64,000 nucleotides of DNA. Source: UBA5336 sp039815055. Its GTDB lineage: Bacteria > Pseudomonadota > Alphaproteobacteria > Caulobacterales > Hyphomonadaceae. A program made the translations under genes and the position numbers. Shown here in pieces: positions 36,395-44,851 of this stretch (the first letter of the stretch is position 1; every line of letters starts with the position of its first letter). The stretch spans positions 3,292 to 67,291 of the forward strand of contig JBCCAA010000008.1 in assembly GCA_039815055.1 (NCBI GenBank). The letters are read 5' to 3'. The notes beneath the pieces are model-generated. The model saw only the letters and a list, made by a program, of their open reading frames with translations. It was not told the DNA's origin and did not search any database.

Positions 36395-37447
36395 ATGACC
36401 AACCGCCGTTCAATCATTTTCAGCGCCGTCGCCGCATCCGCCGCGCTCCTTTCGGCCTGCGCAACGCCGCCCGTCCAAACAAGCACCGCAGCATTGGCTC
36501 CGGCGCCCGTTGAAGCCGTCGACACAGCCAAGTTTGAACAGGACCGCGCATCCATCCTGGCCATGGCTGGAGACCACAAGGTCTCTTTCGATTTCACGGA
36601 AACAGTATCCTTCGTCGAAGGCTATGAGCTGAAAGAACCCAAACTCTCCGGCGGGCACGAGTCCGTGCGCGTTGTTGAAGACCAGGGTGATTTCATCAGC
36701 CTGCAGCACCTGCTTGTTGTCGGACCCGACGATGCACCTTTTGTGGTCAAACACTGGCGGCAGGACTGGCAGTATGAGCCCGCACGCGTGCTCGTCTTCA
36801 TCGGTGGCAACGCCTGGGAGTGGCGCGACGTGCCGGAAGATGAACGGGCCGGCTCATGGTCCCAAACCGTCTACCAGGTTGATGACGCGCCGCGTTATGG
36901 TGCTGTCGCCACGTGGACTTATGAGGACGGACTGGCTGAGTGGACACCCGCCCAGGAATGGCGCCCGCTCCCGCGCCGGGACATGACCACGCGTGACGAC
37001 TATCACGCCATTGATGCGGTCAATCGCCATGTGATCACGCCCTGGGGCTGGGTGCATGAGCAGGACAACTCCAAGCTGGTTCTGGCAGCCGAACCTTATA
37101 CTCTCGTCCGGGAAGTTGGCGTGAACACCTATAAGCAGTTTGACGATTATCCTGTAAGCGCGGCCGATGAATACTGGGCAGCGACGGAAGAGTTCTGGGC
37201 CGGTGTCCGCGCCGAATGGAACCGGATCGAAGCTGAAAACGAGCGGTTTGCCATCACTATCCAGGGCGAAACCGAAGCGCTCTACATGCCGCTGCTTGGA
37301 TTGGCCAACGGTGTGAAAGACGGTGAGTTTGAACTGGAAGAGGCCCTTGTCGAGGCGCGGGCCGTCATCGATCGTTTTGTTACACCGGAGATTGGTGTTC
37401 TCGCCGATCGTTTGCGCCCGTCAACGACGCTGGCCAGCCTGGACTAG
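36395..37447 (+). CDS. DUF6607 family lipoprotein
   Basis: 350 residues from ATG 36395, which has GAGGGG 4-5 bases upstream; the in-frame ATG at 36383 has none. The signal peptide ends in a lipobox (LLSACAT). The mature domain shows the DUF6607 pattern: HESVRVVEDQGDFISLQHLL, KHWRQDWQYEPARVLVFIGG and SQTVYQVDDAPRYGAVATW. Members of this family recur next to iron or heme TonB receptors; no activity is known. It is divergent from the receptor and shares its Fur box, and it is followed 1 base later by the DUF4198 gene. Confidence 0.88.
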   Translation: MTNRRSIIFSAVAASAALLSACATPPVQTSTAALAPAPVEAVDTAKFEQDRASILAMAGDHKVSFDFTETVSFVEGYELKEPKLSGGHESVRVVEDQGDFISLQHLLVVGPDDAPFVVKHWRQDWQYEPARVLVFIGGNAWEWRDVPEDERAGSWSQTVYQVDDAPRYGAVATWTYEDGLAEWTPAQEWRPLPRRDMTTRDDYHAIDAVNRHVITPWGWVHEQDNSKLVLAAEPYTLVREVGVNTYKQFDDYPVSAADEYWAATEEFWAGVRAEWNRIEAENERFAITIQGETEALYMPLLGLANGVKDGEFELEEALVEARAVIDRFVTPEIGVLADRLRPSTTLASLD

Positions 37448-37448
37448 A

Positions 37449-38240
37449 ATGCGCGCGTTTATTCTGCCGGCTGTCGCGCTGTCTATGTGTGGAGCGGCGG
37501 CAGCCGACACGGCATACGTGAAGCCATCTGACTTCTCTCCAGACGTGGGTCAGACGATCTCGGTCGAAGTCGCGTTCAATGATTTCTGCTGCGAGCCGCG
37601 ATACGCCGTGAGAACCGACACGTTTGCGGTCCTTGGACCGGATGGAAACGCGGTCGATCTGGACCGCATAGAGACGTTTTCGACCCTCACAGTGCTGGAA
37701 CACACCCACATCCAAACCGGCACGTTTCGGATCACCACGGGAGAACGGCTCGGCCGAAAAGGTGAGTATGTGCTGCTGGACGGGACGTACCATCTCGTCA
37801 ACAGCCCGGACGCAGAACCTATCGAAATCCCCGAGGGCACGCCCATTCTCTCATCACAGACAGCGACGGTGACAGATGCCTATGTGACGGTGGGGTCGCC
37901 GGACTGGGGCGCCATTCGAACTCCTGTGGGGCGCCTCGCCATTGAACCGGCACTCCACCCCAGTCGGGCAAGCGCTGGGCTTCCCTTCATCGGGCGCGTC
38001 ACCTTCGATGGGGAACCCGTGCCTGGACAAGACGTCATTCTCACAACCGAAAACCAGCGGCTAAAGGGGGAGTTTGGATGGATGACCCAAACCGATGATG
38101 AGGGCCTTTTTACAATCACGCTGAACGATCCGGGCGTGTCGCTTTTGATGGTGAGGATGCAGGCACCCGCGCCCGAGGGAGCCGAAACAGATATTCGAAG
38201 CTACACGACTGCGCTCACGCTGGACGTTTCGGCAGATTGA
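37449..38240 (+). CDS. DUF4198 domain periplasmic protein
   Basis: 263 residues, starting at the ATG one base after the DUF6607 stop. The signal peptide MRAFILPAVALSMCGAAAA is followed by a beta-rich region (DTAYVKPSDFSPDVGQTISV, then paired cysteines NDFCCEPRYA) and a C-terminal Ig/CNA-B-like part (GRVTFDGEPVPGQDVILTTE, TQTDDEGLFTITL). DUF4198 proteins are periplasmic and often accompany metal uptake (a nickel or cobalt transporter component is the prototype). Here iron or heme is implied by the operon and Fur box. A terminator shared with dnaK lies downstream. Confidence 0.87.
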   Translation: MRAFILPAVALSMCGAAAADTAYVKPSDFSPDVGQTISVEVAFNDFCCEPRYAVRTDTFAVLGPDGNAVDLDRIETFSTLTVLEHTHIQTGTFRITTGERLGRKGEYVLLDGTYHLVNSPDAEPIEIPEGTPILSSQTATVTDAYVTVGSPDWGAIRTPVGRLAIEPALHPSRASAGLPFIGRVTFDGEPVPGQDVILTTENQRLKGEFGWMTQTDDEGLFTITLNDPGVSLLMVRMQAPAPEGAETDIRSYTTALTLDVSAD

Positions 38241-38362
38241 TCTCCTGGGGTCGAGACGGTGGTGGAAATCGAAGACTTAACTCTCAGGACCAAGTGTCCA
38301 TAAACGGTGAAAAATTGTCGCTCGTATAACGGGCACGACGCCGAAAGCCGGCATCTACCACA

Positions 38363-38394
38363 AAAAACCCGCCGCATTGCTGCGGCGGGTTTTT
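38363..38394. terminator. Bidirectional terminator between DUF4198 and dnaK
   Basis: AAAAACCCGCCGCA (38363-38376) and TGCGGCGGGTTTTT (38381-38394) form a perfect 14-pair stem with loop TTGC. T runs follow on both strands, so it ends both convergent transcripts. Confidence 0.92.
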
Positions 38395-38415
38395 GTTTCT
38401 GGAAGCGGAAAACGC

Positions 38416-40335
38416 TTAGGCGCTTTTCTGCTGGTCTTCGTCGGTGACGTCTTCGAAGTCGGCGTCCACCACATCGTCATCGCCTTCAGCGGCCGCATCG
38501 GCTTGCGCATCGGCATGGGCTGCTTCGGTTTGTTGCGACGCATAAATCGCTTCGCCGAGCTTCATGGCCGCCGTCATCAAGGCCTGGTGCTTTTCTGTGA
38601 TCGCACCGGCGTCTTCGCCTTCAGCCGCCGTCTTCAGCTCTTTGATGGCGGCGTCAATTTCAGACTTCACCTCAGCTGAGACCTTATCGCCATGCTCTTC
38701 CAGCTGCTTCTCGGTCTGGTGAGCCAGCGCCTCGGCATTGTTCTTGGCTTCCACCAGGTCACGACGAGACTTGTCGGCCTCGGCATTGGCTTCCGCATCG
38801 GCCATCATGTTCTTGATGTCGTCGTCGGACAGGCCACCATCGGCCTGGATCGTGATCTGCTGTTCCTTGCCCGTGGCCTTGTCCTTGGCAGACACGGACA
38901 CAATGCCATTGGCATCAATGTCGAAGGTCACTTCGATCTGGGGCAGGCCGCGTGGGGCAGGCGCAATGCCTTCCAGATTGAACAGGCCGAGATGCTTGTT
39001 GTCGACGGCCATTTCCCGCTCGCCCTGCATCACCTTGATGGTCACGGCGGGCTGATTGTCCTCAGCGGTCGAGAACACCTGGGACTTCTTGGTCGGGATC
39101 GTCGTGTTGCGGTCGATCAGGCGTGTGAATACACCGCCCAGCGTTTCAATGCCCAGCGACAACGGCGTCACGTCGAGCAGAACCACGTCTTTCACGTCGC
39201 CCTGCAGAACGCCACCCTGAATAGCAGCGCCGATGGCGACCACTTCATCCGGGTTCACGCCTTTATGCGGCGGCTTGCCGAAAAAGTCTTCCACAGACTG
39301 TTGCACCGCCGGCATTCGGGTCATCCCGCCGACCAGGACCACCTCATCAATGTCGGCAGCTTTCTTGCCCGCATCGGCCAGGGCCTTCTTGCATGGCTCA
39401 ATGGTGCGCTTGACCAGGTCTTCCACCAGGCTTTCGAACTTTGCGCGGGTCAGCTTCATGTTCAGGTGAAGCGGGCCGGACGCATCCATCGTGATGAAGG
39501 GCAGGTTCACTTCGTAAGACGAGGCAGATGAGAGCTCTTTCTTGGCTTTCTCAGCTTCTTCCTTCAGGCGTTGGAGGGCCATCTTGTCGGCCTTCAGGTC
39601 GATACCCTTTTCCTTTTTGAACTCGCCAGCAAGATAGTCGACGATGCGGATGTCAAAGTCTTCACCGCCAAGGAACGTATCGCCGTTCGTGGACAGCACT
39701 TCGAACACGCCGTCGCCGATTTCCAGGATCGAGACGTCGAACGTGCCGCCACCAAGGTCATAGACGGCAATCGTCTTGCCTTCGGATTTCTCGAGGCCAT
39801 AGGCAAGCGCGGCAGCGGTCGGCTCGTTGATGATGCGCAGCACTTCAAGACCGGCGATCTTGCCAGCATCTTTTGTGGCCTGGCGCTGGCTGTCATTAAA
39901 GTAGGCCGGCACGGTGATCACGGCCTGGGTAACCGTGTCGCCAAGATAGGCTTCGGCGGTCTCTTTCATCTTTGTCAGAACGAAAGCGGAGATTTCCTGG
40001 GGGGCGTAGTCCTTGTCGCGGCCTTTCACCCAAGCATCGCCATTGGGGCCCTGCACGATGCCAAAGGCGGAGATTTCCTTGTCCTTGGCAACCGTCGGAT
40101 CATCGAAGGTCCGGCCAATCAGGCGTTTCACGGCAGAAAATGTGAAATCCGGGTTTGTGACACCCTGGCGCAGCGCCGGCATGCCGATCAGGCGTTCATC
40201 ACCATCGGTGAAGGCCACAACAGACGGGGTCGTGCGTGCGCCTTCCGAGTTTTCGATCACCTTTGGATCGCCGCCTTCCATGACAGCTACGCAGGAATTG
40301 GTCGTTCCAAGGTCAATACCAATAATCTTGCCCAT
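38416..40335 (-). CDS. dnaK: Chaperone protein DnaK
   Basis: 639 residues. The Hsp70 signatures are present: IGIDLGTTNSCVAVMEGGDP at the N-terminus, VYDLGGGTFDVSILEIGDG and VVLVGGMTRMPAVQQ in the nucleotide-binding domain, and the substrate domain with a C-terminal acidic tail ending DEDQQKSA. GAGGA lies before the ATG. dnaJ is not adjacent downstream (a terminator is). I looked for a heat-shock (RpoH) promoter in the upstream 250 bases and found none I would defend. Confidence 0.98.
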   Translation of the reverse strand: MGKIIGIDLGTTNSCVAVMEGGDPKVIENSEGARTTPSVVAFTDGDERLIGMPALRQGVTNPDFTFSAVKRLIGRTFDDPTVAKDKEISAFGIVQGPNGDAWVKGRDKDYAPQEISAFVLTKMKETAEAYLGDTVTQAVITVPAYFNDSQRQATKDAGKIAGLEVLRIINEPTAAALAYGLEKSEGKTIAVYDLGGGTFDVSILEIGDGVFEVLSTNGDTFLGGEDFDIRIVDYLAGEFKKEKGIDLKADKMALQRLKEEAEKAKKELSSASSYEVNLPFITMDASGPLHLNMKLTRAKFESLVEDLVKRTIEPCKKALADAGKKAADIDEVVLVGGMTRMPAVQQSVEDFFGKPPHKGVNPDEVVAIGAAIQGGVLQGDVKDVVLLDVTPLSLGIETLGGVFTRLIDRNTTIPTKKSQVFSTAEDNQPAVTIKVMQGEREMAVDNKHLGLFNLEGIAPAPRGLPQIEVTFDIDANGIVSVSAKDKATGKEQQITIQADGGLSDDDIKNMMADAEANAEADKSRRDLVEAKNNAEALAHQTEKQLEEHGDKVSAEVKSEIDAAIKELKTAAEGEDAGAITEKHQALMTAAMKLGEAIYASQQTEAAHADAQADAAAEGDDDVVDADFEDVTDEDQQKSA

Positions 40336-40597
40336 AAGTGTTCATCCTCTTTTTTGGGTCGGCCGCCGCCAGCCATGTATTTGGCCTGGCATTGCAGCAC
40401 CGGAAACGGGCGGCGCCTTAGGGGGTTTAAATCTGGCGGGGCTGGGCCGCTCCGCCGTGCTTCGGTTGCGATATGGGCATTCGGTTGCCGGGCTCAATAG
40501 GGCAAGCGATATTCGTGTCAGCCGTGCATGAATTGCCTTGGGCTTCTACTGAAAGGTGTGCCAAGCTTCGAGTGCAGATTATGTGGGAGGACGCAGC
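40336..40597. other. Divergent intergenic region between dnaK and the Hcp-like gene
   Basis: 262 bases holding the promoters of both genes. No clear RpoH-type or RpoD-type elements, hairpins or open frames with ribosome sites were found; composition is high in G+C near dnaK. Confidence 0.5.
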
Positions 40598-41161
40598 ATG
40601 TGGAAAACAATCATTTTAGTCGTATTCGCTGCCGTTTTGGCGATACCCGCCGGCGCACAGAGCGTTTATCTTCAACTCGGGTCCGGGGACGAAAACGTTC
40701 AAGGCGAAGTGACCAGTCGTGGATATGAGGGATGGATCGACGTGATCAACTTCGACGTTGGCACAGAAAACACCATAAACATCGATTCGATATCTGCAGG
40801 CGGCGGCGCTGGAAAGGCGGGTGTTTTGCCGCTGGTGATCGAGAAGCCCATAGATACATCCAGTATCGCGTTGAGATCAAAGCTGACCGAAGGTAGCCAC
40901 TTCGATGAGGTCAGCCTGGTGGTCGTGCAGCGCAGCCCTGGCGGGCGTTATGAAAGCTACCGGCTGGACCTGAAGCTCGTCATGGTCGAATCGGTTGCAC
41001 TCAGTGGCGCAAGCGGCGAAGCGCCAATGGAAACAGTTACGTTCCAATTCGGAGCTGCACAATGGACATACCAGCTACCGCCTACAGATGGCGGCCCGGG
41101 CGAGACACTCACCTCAGCCTGGAGCGTCGTCACCAATAAAGCCGAATTCGCTGTGAGGTGA
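40598..41161 (+). CDS. Secreted Hcp-family protein (type VI tube-like), orphan
   Basis: 187 residues from ATG 40598, with GGGAGGA 7 bases upstream. A Sec signal peptide (MWKTIILVVFAAVLAIPAGA) precedes an Hcp fold: YEGWIDVINFDVG, GGGAGKAGVLPLVIEKPID, FDEVSLVVVQRSPGGRYESY, ETVTFQFGAAQWTYQLPP. Ordinary Hcp proteins are cytoplasmic tube components of T6SS without a signal peptide, and no T6SS gene is present nearby. The domain could be an exported, non-T6SS Hcp relative. A convergent methyltransferase gene lies 5 bases away. Confidence 0.85.
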   Translation: MWKTIILVVFAAVLAIPAGAQSVYLQLGSGDENVQGEVTSRGYEGWIDVINFDVGTENTINIDSISAGGGAGKAGVLPLVIEKPIDTSSIALRSKLTEGSHFDEVSLVVVQRSPGGRYESYRLDLKLVMVESVALSGASGEAPMETVTFQFGAAQWTYQLPPTDGGPGETLTSAWSVVTNKAEFAVR

Positions 41162-41166
41162 CGGCC

Positions 41167-41964
41167 TCAAGCCGTCCGCGTCACCGCCGCCAATGTGATT
41201 GCCGCAGCGGTGGCGATGTTGAGACTGTCCACACCGGGCGCCATGGGAATACGCACGCCGTGGGACGCCGCAATAATGTCATCGGCCAGACCCGGCCCTT
41301 CTGCACCAAGCATAAGCGCCAGGCGCTGGGGCACCGGTTCAGACCAGATTGACGGCGCCGTTTGGCGTGGCGTCAAAGCCCAACTGGCAAATCCAAGCGC
41401 TTCAAGGTCTCCAAGGATCTCTTGCGCCGAACCGCCTTGGTGGAACGGCAGCCAGAGCGCTGTCCCGGCAGAAACCCGGATCGCTTTGCGATACAGCGGA
41501 TCACAGCTTTCGTCGTCGAGCATCACCCCGTCCGCGCCAAATGCAGCAGCGTTGCGAAACAGCGCGCCGACATTGTCATGGTTCGACAATCCGACCGCGA
41601 CGACCAGCAGGCGGGCATGGGCAAAGTTATTGCGATTCAACGGCGTGCTTTTGTGGCAGCATGCCAGGATCCCCCGGTGAACGGCAAAACCGGCAATCTG
41701 ATCGAACACGCTTTGGGACGCGGTGTAGATGGGCACGTCGGGCGGCACGCGCGCCCGGTCTTCCGACAGCGCTTCAAGGCGAGACTGGGCGACGAAAACG
41801 CTCTCAAGCGGGAACCGGCCACGCGCCAGCTGCACCCCCAAGGTCACACGGCCTTCCACAATAAACCGCTCGCCACGACCCGTGAGATCGCGTTCCCGGA
41901 TAGATGTGTAGGGCGCAATTCGAGGATCGGTCGGATCGGTGATCTCAGTGACACGGCTGGCCAT
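41167..41964 (-). CDS. SpoU/TrmH family RNA 2'-O-methyltransferase
   Basis: 265 residues of SPOUT fold. An N-terminal substrate-binding part (ERDLTGRGERFIVEGRVTLG) is followed by the knotted domain with motif 1 GLSNHDNVGALFRNAAAFGA, motif 2 LALMLGAEGPGL and motif 3 IPMAPGVDSLNIATAAAITL. It methylates a ribose in rRNA or tRNA; which nucleotide is not determinable. Its start overlaps the stop of the upstream gene by one base (TGATG), so the pair is coupled. Confidence 0.94.
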   Translation of the reverse strand: MASRVTEITDPTDPRIAPYTSIRERDLTGRGERFIVEGRVTLGVQLARGRFPLESVFVAQSRLEALSEDRARVPPDVPIYTASQSVFDQIAGFAVHRGILACCHKSTPLNRNNFAHARLLVVAVGLSNHDNVGALFRNAAAFGADGVMLDDESCDPLYRKAIRVSAGTALWLPFHQGGSAQEILGDLEALGFASWALTPRQTAPSIWSEPVPQRLALMLGAEGPGLADDIIAASHGVRIPMAPGVDSLNIATAAAITLAAVTRTA

Positions 41965-42569
41965 CAGCCTTGCGGATCATCCGTAGTCCAGGGGCGGATA
42001 CGCTGCATCCGAAATTCAGACACCCAAAGTGAGCGGGTCTTTTCCGGCGTAACCGGGCGAATGGCAAAATAGTCCAGCGCCCGTTCGCCGGTTTTCAACG
42101 GCACTTCATAGGTGAAGCTGTAGGTCGCCCATTCTCGCGTGAGATTGAATGACTGCCAGCCCGACTCGCCCTCGCGACCGGTAGAATAGTTGATCAGCAT
42201 TTGTTCGGCGCCAAGGCGTTCACCGGCGCGGGCCACAACGGAAACCTCTACGATGTGGCCCGAATTGGCCAACTCAATATCCTCCGAAATCCGCACATGC
42301 GGCCCGAGCAGCGGATCGTCGGACAGGTCACCAACGGCAGTTTCAATTTCCAGATAAATCGGGTCACTGTCGGTCACCAGATTGATCTGCGCTTCGCCGC
42401 CAGAACTGATCCGGTTCAGATCCAAACCGTTCAGGCGCATGTCACGGTAGTCTGAGTCACCCCCACTCCAGGCACCAGACGGCAGGGCACCCAAAGCCGG
42501 TTGCATGGCTAAAACCACAAGCAGTCCAGCCAGAATAGCTGCGAGCGGAAAAAACAATCGGTCAGGCAT
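41964..42569 (-). CDS. Uncharacterised anchored protein with beta-sandwich-like domain
   Basis: 201 residues from ATG 42569 (GGAGG 5 bases before); a start at 42635 is less supported. A hydrophobic N-terminus (FFPLAAILAGLLVVLAM) is a signal anchor or uncleaved signal peptide. The remainder is predicted beta-rich (IYLEIETAVGDLSDDPLLGP, GESGWQSFNLTREWATYSFT) and looks like a carbohydrate-binding jelly-roll, though I cannot assign a family. The stop overlaps the start of the RNA methyltransferase gene. It would act in the periplasm or membrane. Confidence 0.75.
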   Translation of the reverse strand: MPDRLFFPLAAILAGLLVVLAMQPALGALPSGAWSGGDSDYRDMRLNGLDLNRISSGGEAQINLVTDSDPIYLEIETAVGDLSDDPLLGPHVRISEDIELANSGHIVEVSVVARAGERLGAEQMLINYSTGREGESGWQSFNLTREWATYSFTYEVPLKTGERALDYFAIRPVTPEKTRSLWVSEFRMQRIRPWTTDDPQG

Positions 42570-42652
42570 TGAGCCTCCATCCTCAGGCTGGCCAGAGCGG
42601 TCGACCTGATTTAGCAGGTTTTTGACCACTCGCACGGGGAAACTAGCAGCGC

Positions 42653-43216
42653 ATGTCCATAAAGGCTCTCACGCGGCGGGCAAGGGAAACGCGGTACTGG
42701 CTCGGCCAGGCCTGCCTGCCCTTGTGGGCGGACGTCGGCGTTGTGCGCGCCAAGGGGTTTGTGTCCGCACTGGAAATGAACCACCGCCCCGACGATGATG
42801 GCCCGCTCGCTGATGACCTGGGTCATGCCGGCATGGCGGCCCTGTTCGAACTTGCACCCCGCGTTGGATTTGATCCCGACTTTGGCGCAGAGCTGGCTGA
42901 ACTTGCCACGGCCGCCCTGCAGGGGCGAACACCGCCGACGCTTACCTCTGAACCAGGTCCTTCTGGTGCGCGAAGCCTGGCCGGGCAATGCGCGAACCTG
43001 CGCGCCTTATTGTTGGATGCAACGCGAAGCAGCTCCGCCACGAGTGACGCCGTTGCTGCATTCGATGTGCTGATGGACGAATACCTTACACCGGAAGGTG
43101 GCTGGATTGCCGGCTATGACACCGATGGTCAGCCCTCCAGATCCGACATGCCGGCCTTCCTCGGCCGCGACGTTGCCCGCGCCCTGGGCCCGATGCTGGC
43201 TCTGGTCGAGGCTTGA
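42653..43216 (+). CDS. Short AGE (N-acylglucosamine 2-epimerase)-like protein
   Basis: 187 residues. The N-terminal stretch YWLGQACLPLWADVGVVRAK and the C-terminal block EYLTPEGGWIAGYDTDGQPS followed by MPAFLGRDVARAL resemble the first and last helices of the AGE/mannose-isomerase alpha/alpha barrel, which is about 400 residues. The middle helices, which carry catalytic histidines, are missing. It could be a degenerate or streamlined relative rather than an active epimerase. It is divergent from the previous gene and lies 59 bases before gpmA. Confidence 0.62.
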   Translation: MSIKALTRRARETRYWLGQACLPLWADVGVVRAKGFVSALEMNHRPDDDGPLADDLGHAGMAALFELAPRVGFDPDFGAELAELATAALQGRTPPTLTSEPGPSGARSLAGQCANLRALLLDATRSSSATSDAVAAFDVLMDEYLTPEGGWIAGYDTDGQPSRSDMPAFLGRDVARALGPMLALVEA

Positions 43217-43275
43217 TTCTTGCGTCGTTATGATCGAACTCGATCTTGCAAAACGCTACACACGGACACAACGCC

Positions 43276-43989
43276 ATGACCCGCCTTGCCCTTATTCGCC
43301 ACGGCCAAAGCCAATGGAACCTGGAAAACCGGTTCACCGGCTGGTGGGACGCTGATCTTACGGAAAAGGGCGAAGCTGAAGCGCGCCGCGCGGGTGTGCT
43401 GCTCAAAGAGACCAGCGTCGACTTCCGCCAAGCCTATTCCAGTGTTCAGACCCGCGCCATTCGCACGCTTTGGTTATCTCTGACAGAAATGGACCGGGCC
43501 TGGCTGCCGGTGGAAAAGCACTGGCGCCTGAACGAGCGCCACTATGGCGGTCTGACCGGCCTCGACAAACAGGAAACGCGCGACAAGCATGGTGACGAAC
43601 AAGTCCATATCTGGCGGCGCAGCTATGATGTTCCCCCGCCACCGCTGGAGGCTGGCAGCGAATGGGATCTGGCCGGCGACCCGCGGTATGACGGCGTGGA
43701 TGTGCCCGCCGCAGAAAGCCTGAAACTGACGCTGGAGCGTGTATTGCCCCATTGGGAAAGTGTCATTGCACCCGGTGTCGCCGGCGGCACGGACACGATC
43801 ATTGCCGCGCACGGCAACTCCCTGCGCGCACTGGTGAAACACCTGTTCCAAGTGCCCGATGAAACCATCACGCAAGTGGAAATCCCTACCGGCAACCCCC
43901 TCCTGATCGATCTGGACAGCGATTTGAAACCTACCGCAGCGCGCTATCTGGACGAAGCGCGAGCCAAGGACCTACCGGCTCTGCCATAG
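43276..43989 (+). CDS. gpmA: 2,3-bisphosphoglycerate-dependent phosphoglycerate mutase
   Basis: 237 residues from ATG 43276. The phosphohistidine motif is LALIRHGQSQWNLENRFTGW, and the second histidine lies in IIAAHGNSLRALVKHL. Conserved LNERHYGGLTGLDKQETRDK follows. It interconverts 3- and 2-phosphoglycerate in glycolysis. It is followed 7 bases later by the deaminase fusion gene, so the two may be co-transcribed. An in-frame TTG at 43246 is less likely. Confidence 0.95.
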   Translation: MTRLALIRHGQSQWNLENRFTGWWDADLTEKGEAEARRAGVLLKETSVDFRQAYSSVQTRAIRTLWLSLTEMDRAWLPVEKHWRLNERHYGGLTGLDKQETRDKHGDEQVHIWRRSYDVPPPPLEAGSEWDLAGDPRYDGVDVPAAESLKLTLERVLPHWESVIAPGVAGGTDTIIAAHGNSLRALVKHLFQVPDETITQVEIPTGNPLLIDLDSDLKPTAARYLDEARAKDLPALP

Positions 43990-43996
43990 CACGCAC

Positions 43997-44851
43997 ATGA
44001 CCTATGTCTTCTCTGGCCTGATCGGCTTTGACCGATCCCTCGACTGGAGCTGGCTTATGGACCAGCTGGGCGGTGTACAGCGCGATCTGGACACACCGCT
44101 TGAAGGCCGGGTCCATGCGTTGGGGGCCGACTACCGTCTCCACGATCCAGAAGACTGGGAACGCGCAATCCTGGTAGACTTCAGCCGTCGCTCAGGCGAC
44201 GCGCCTTTGGTCGGCCTAGTTGTTGAGTGTTTCGGCGGCGTCTGCGACCAGCGTGCCGTGCTGCTCCAAAACGGAGGTCGGCGAGGCTTCTGGGACACCC
44301 CAAAGAACAATACATCCGCGTTGGAACAGGCGTTTGAGGCCGCCGGCCATGGCGTTTCTGGCTCCGCAATGGCGTTTCTGGAACGCGGCGTGTTCGCTTT
44401 CGATGACACTGCCAACATGCGCCGCGCCCTTGCCCTGGCGCGGAAAAACTACGGCAATACCGGGTCCAACCCTTCTGTTGGCTGCGTGCTGGTCGATGAT
44501 CGCGGCGAGCTATTGGCCGAAGCGGCGACGGCAGAGGGCGGCACGCCCCATGCAGAAGAACAGGTGCTGGAAGAAGCGCAAAGCCTGGCGGTCGGCGCCA
44601 CGGCCTATGTCACCCTGGAACCGTGCCGAGAGCGCAGCGCCGGTGGCCTGTCGTGCAGCGAACGCCTCATCGATGCAGGTGTAAAACGGGTTGTGGTGTC
44701 CATCGCTGATGAACATCCAAATGGCGCTGGCGGACTGGAACGTCTTTCAGACGCTGGGGTCGACATAGCAACCGGCATTTGCGCCGATGCGGCCACCGCG
44801 CTCTATAAAGACTTCTTCGAACATGCCAGAAGCCGTGACGAGACTTCCTGA
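43997..44851 (+). CDS. RibD-like deaminase domain with novel N-terminal domain
   Basis: 284 residues. The C-terminal half (from about residue 138) is a cytidine-deaminase-fold zinc domain: HAEE with His185 and Glu187, then PCRERSAGGLSC with Cys210 and Cys220, and VVVSIADEHPNGAGGLERLS as in RibD-type deaminases. The reductase domain of RibD is absent. The first 130 residues (MTYVFSGLIGFDRSLDWSWL... NGGRRGFWDT) match nothing I recognise. It may deaminate a free pyrimidine or modified nucleotide; ribG/ribD function is not assured. It overlaps the glycosyltransferase gene by 29 bases. Confidence 0.85.
   Translation: MTYVFSGLIGFDRSLDWSWLMDQLGGVQRDLDTPLEGRVHALGADYRLHDPEDWERAILVDFSRRSGDAPLVGLVVECFGGVCDQRAVLLQNGGRRGFWDTPKNNTSALEQAFEAAGHGVSGSAMAFLERGVFAFDDTANMRRALALARKNYGNTGSNPSVGCVLVDDRGELLAEAATAEGGTPHAEEQVLEEAQSLAVGATAYVTLEPCRERSAGGLSCSERLIDAGVKRVVVSIADEHPNGAGGLERLSDAGVDIATGICADAATALYKDFFEHARSRDETS

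Noticed and set aside
40336..40597. Heat-shock (RpoH) promoter for dnaK
   Set aside because: CTTG and CCTAT occur but without acceptable spacing.
40598..41161. A type VI secretion locus
   Set aside because: Only an Hcp-like gene is present; no tssB, tssC, tssM, vgrG or clpV genes are in the window.
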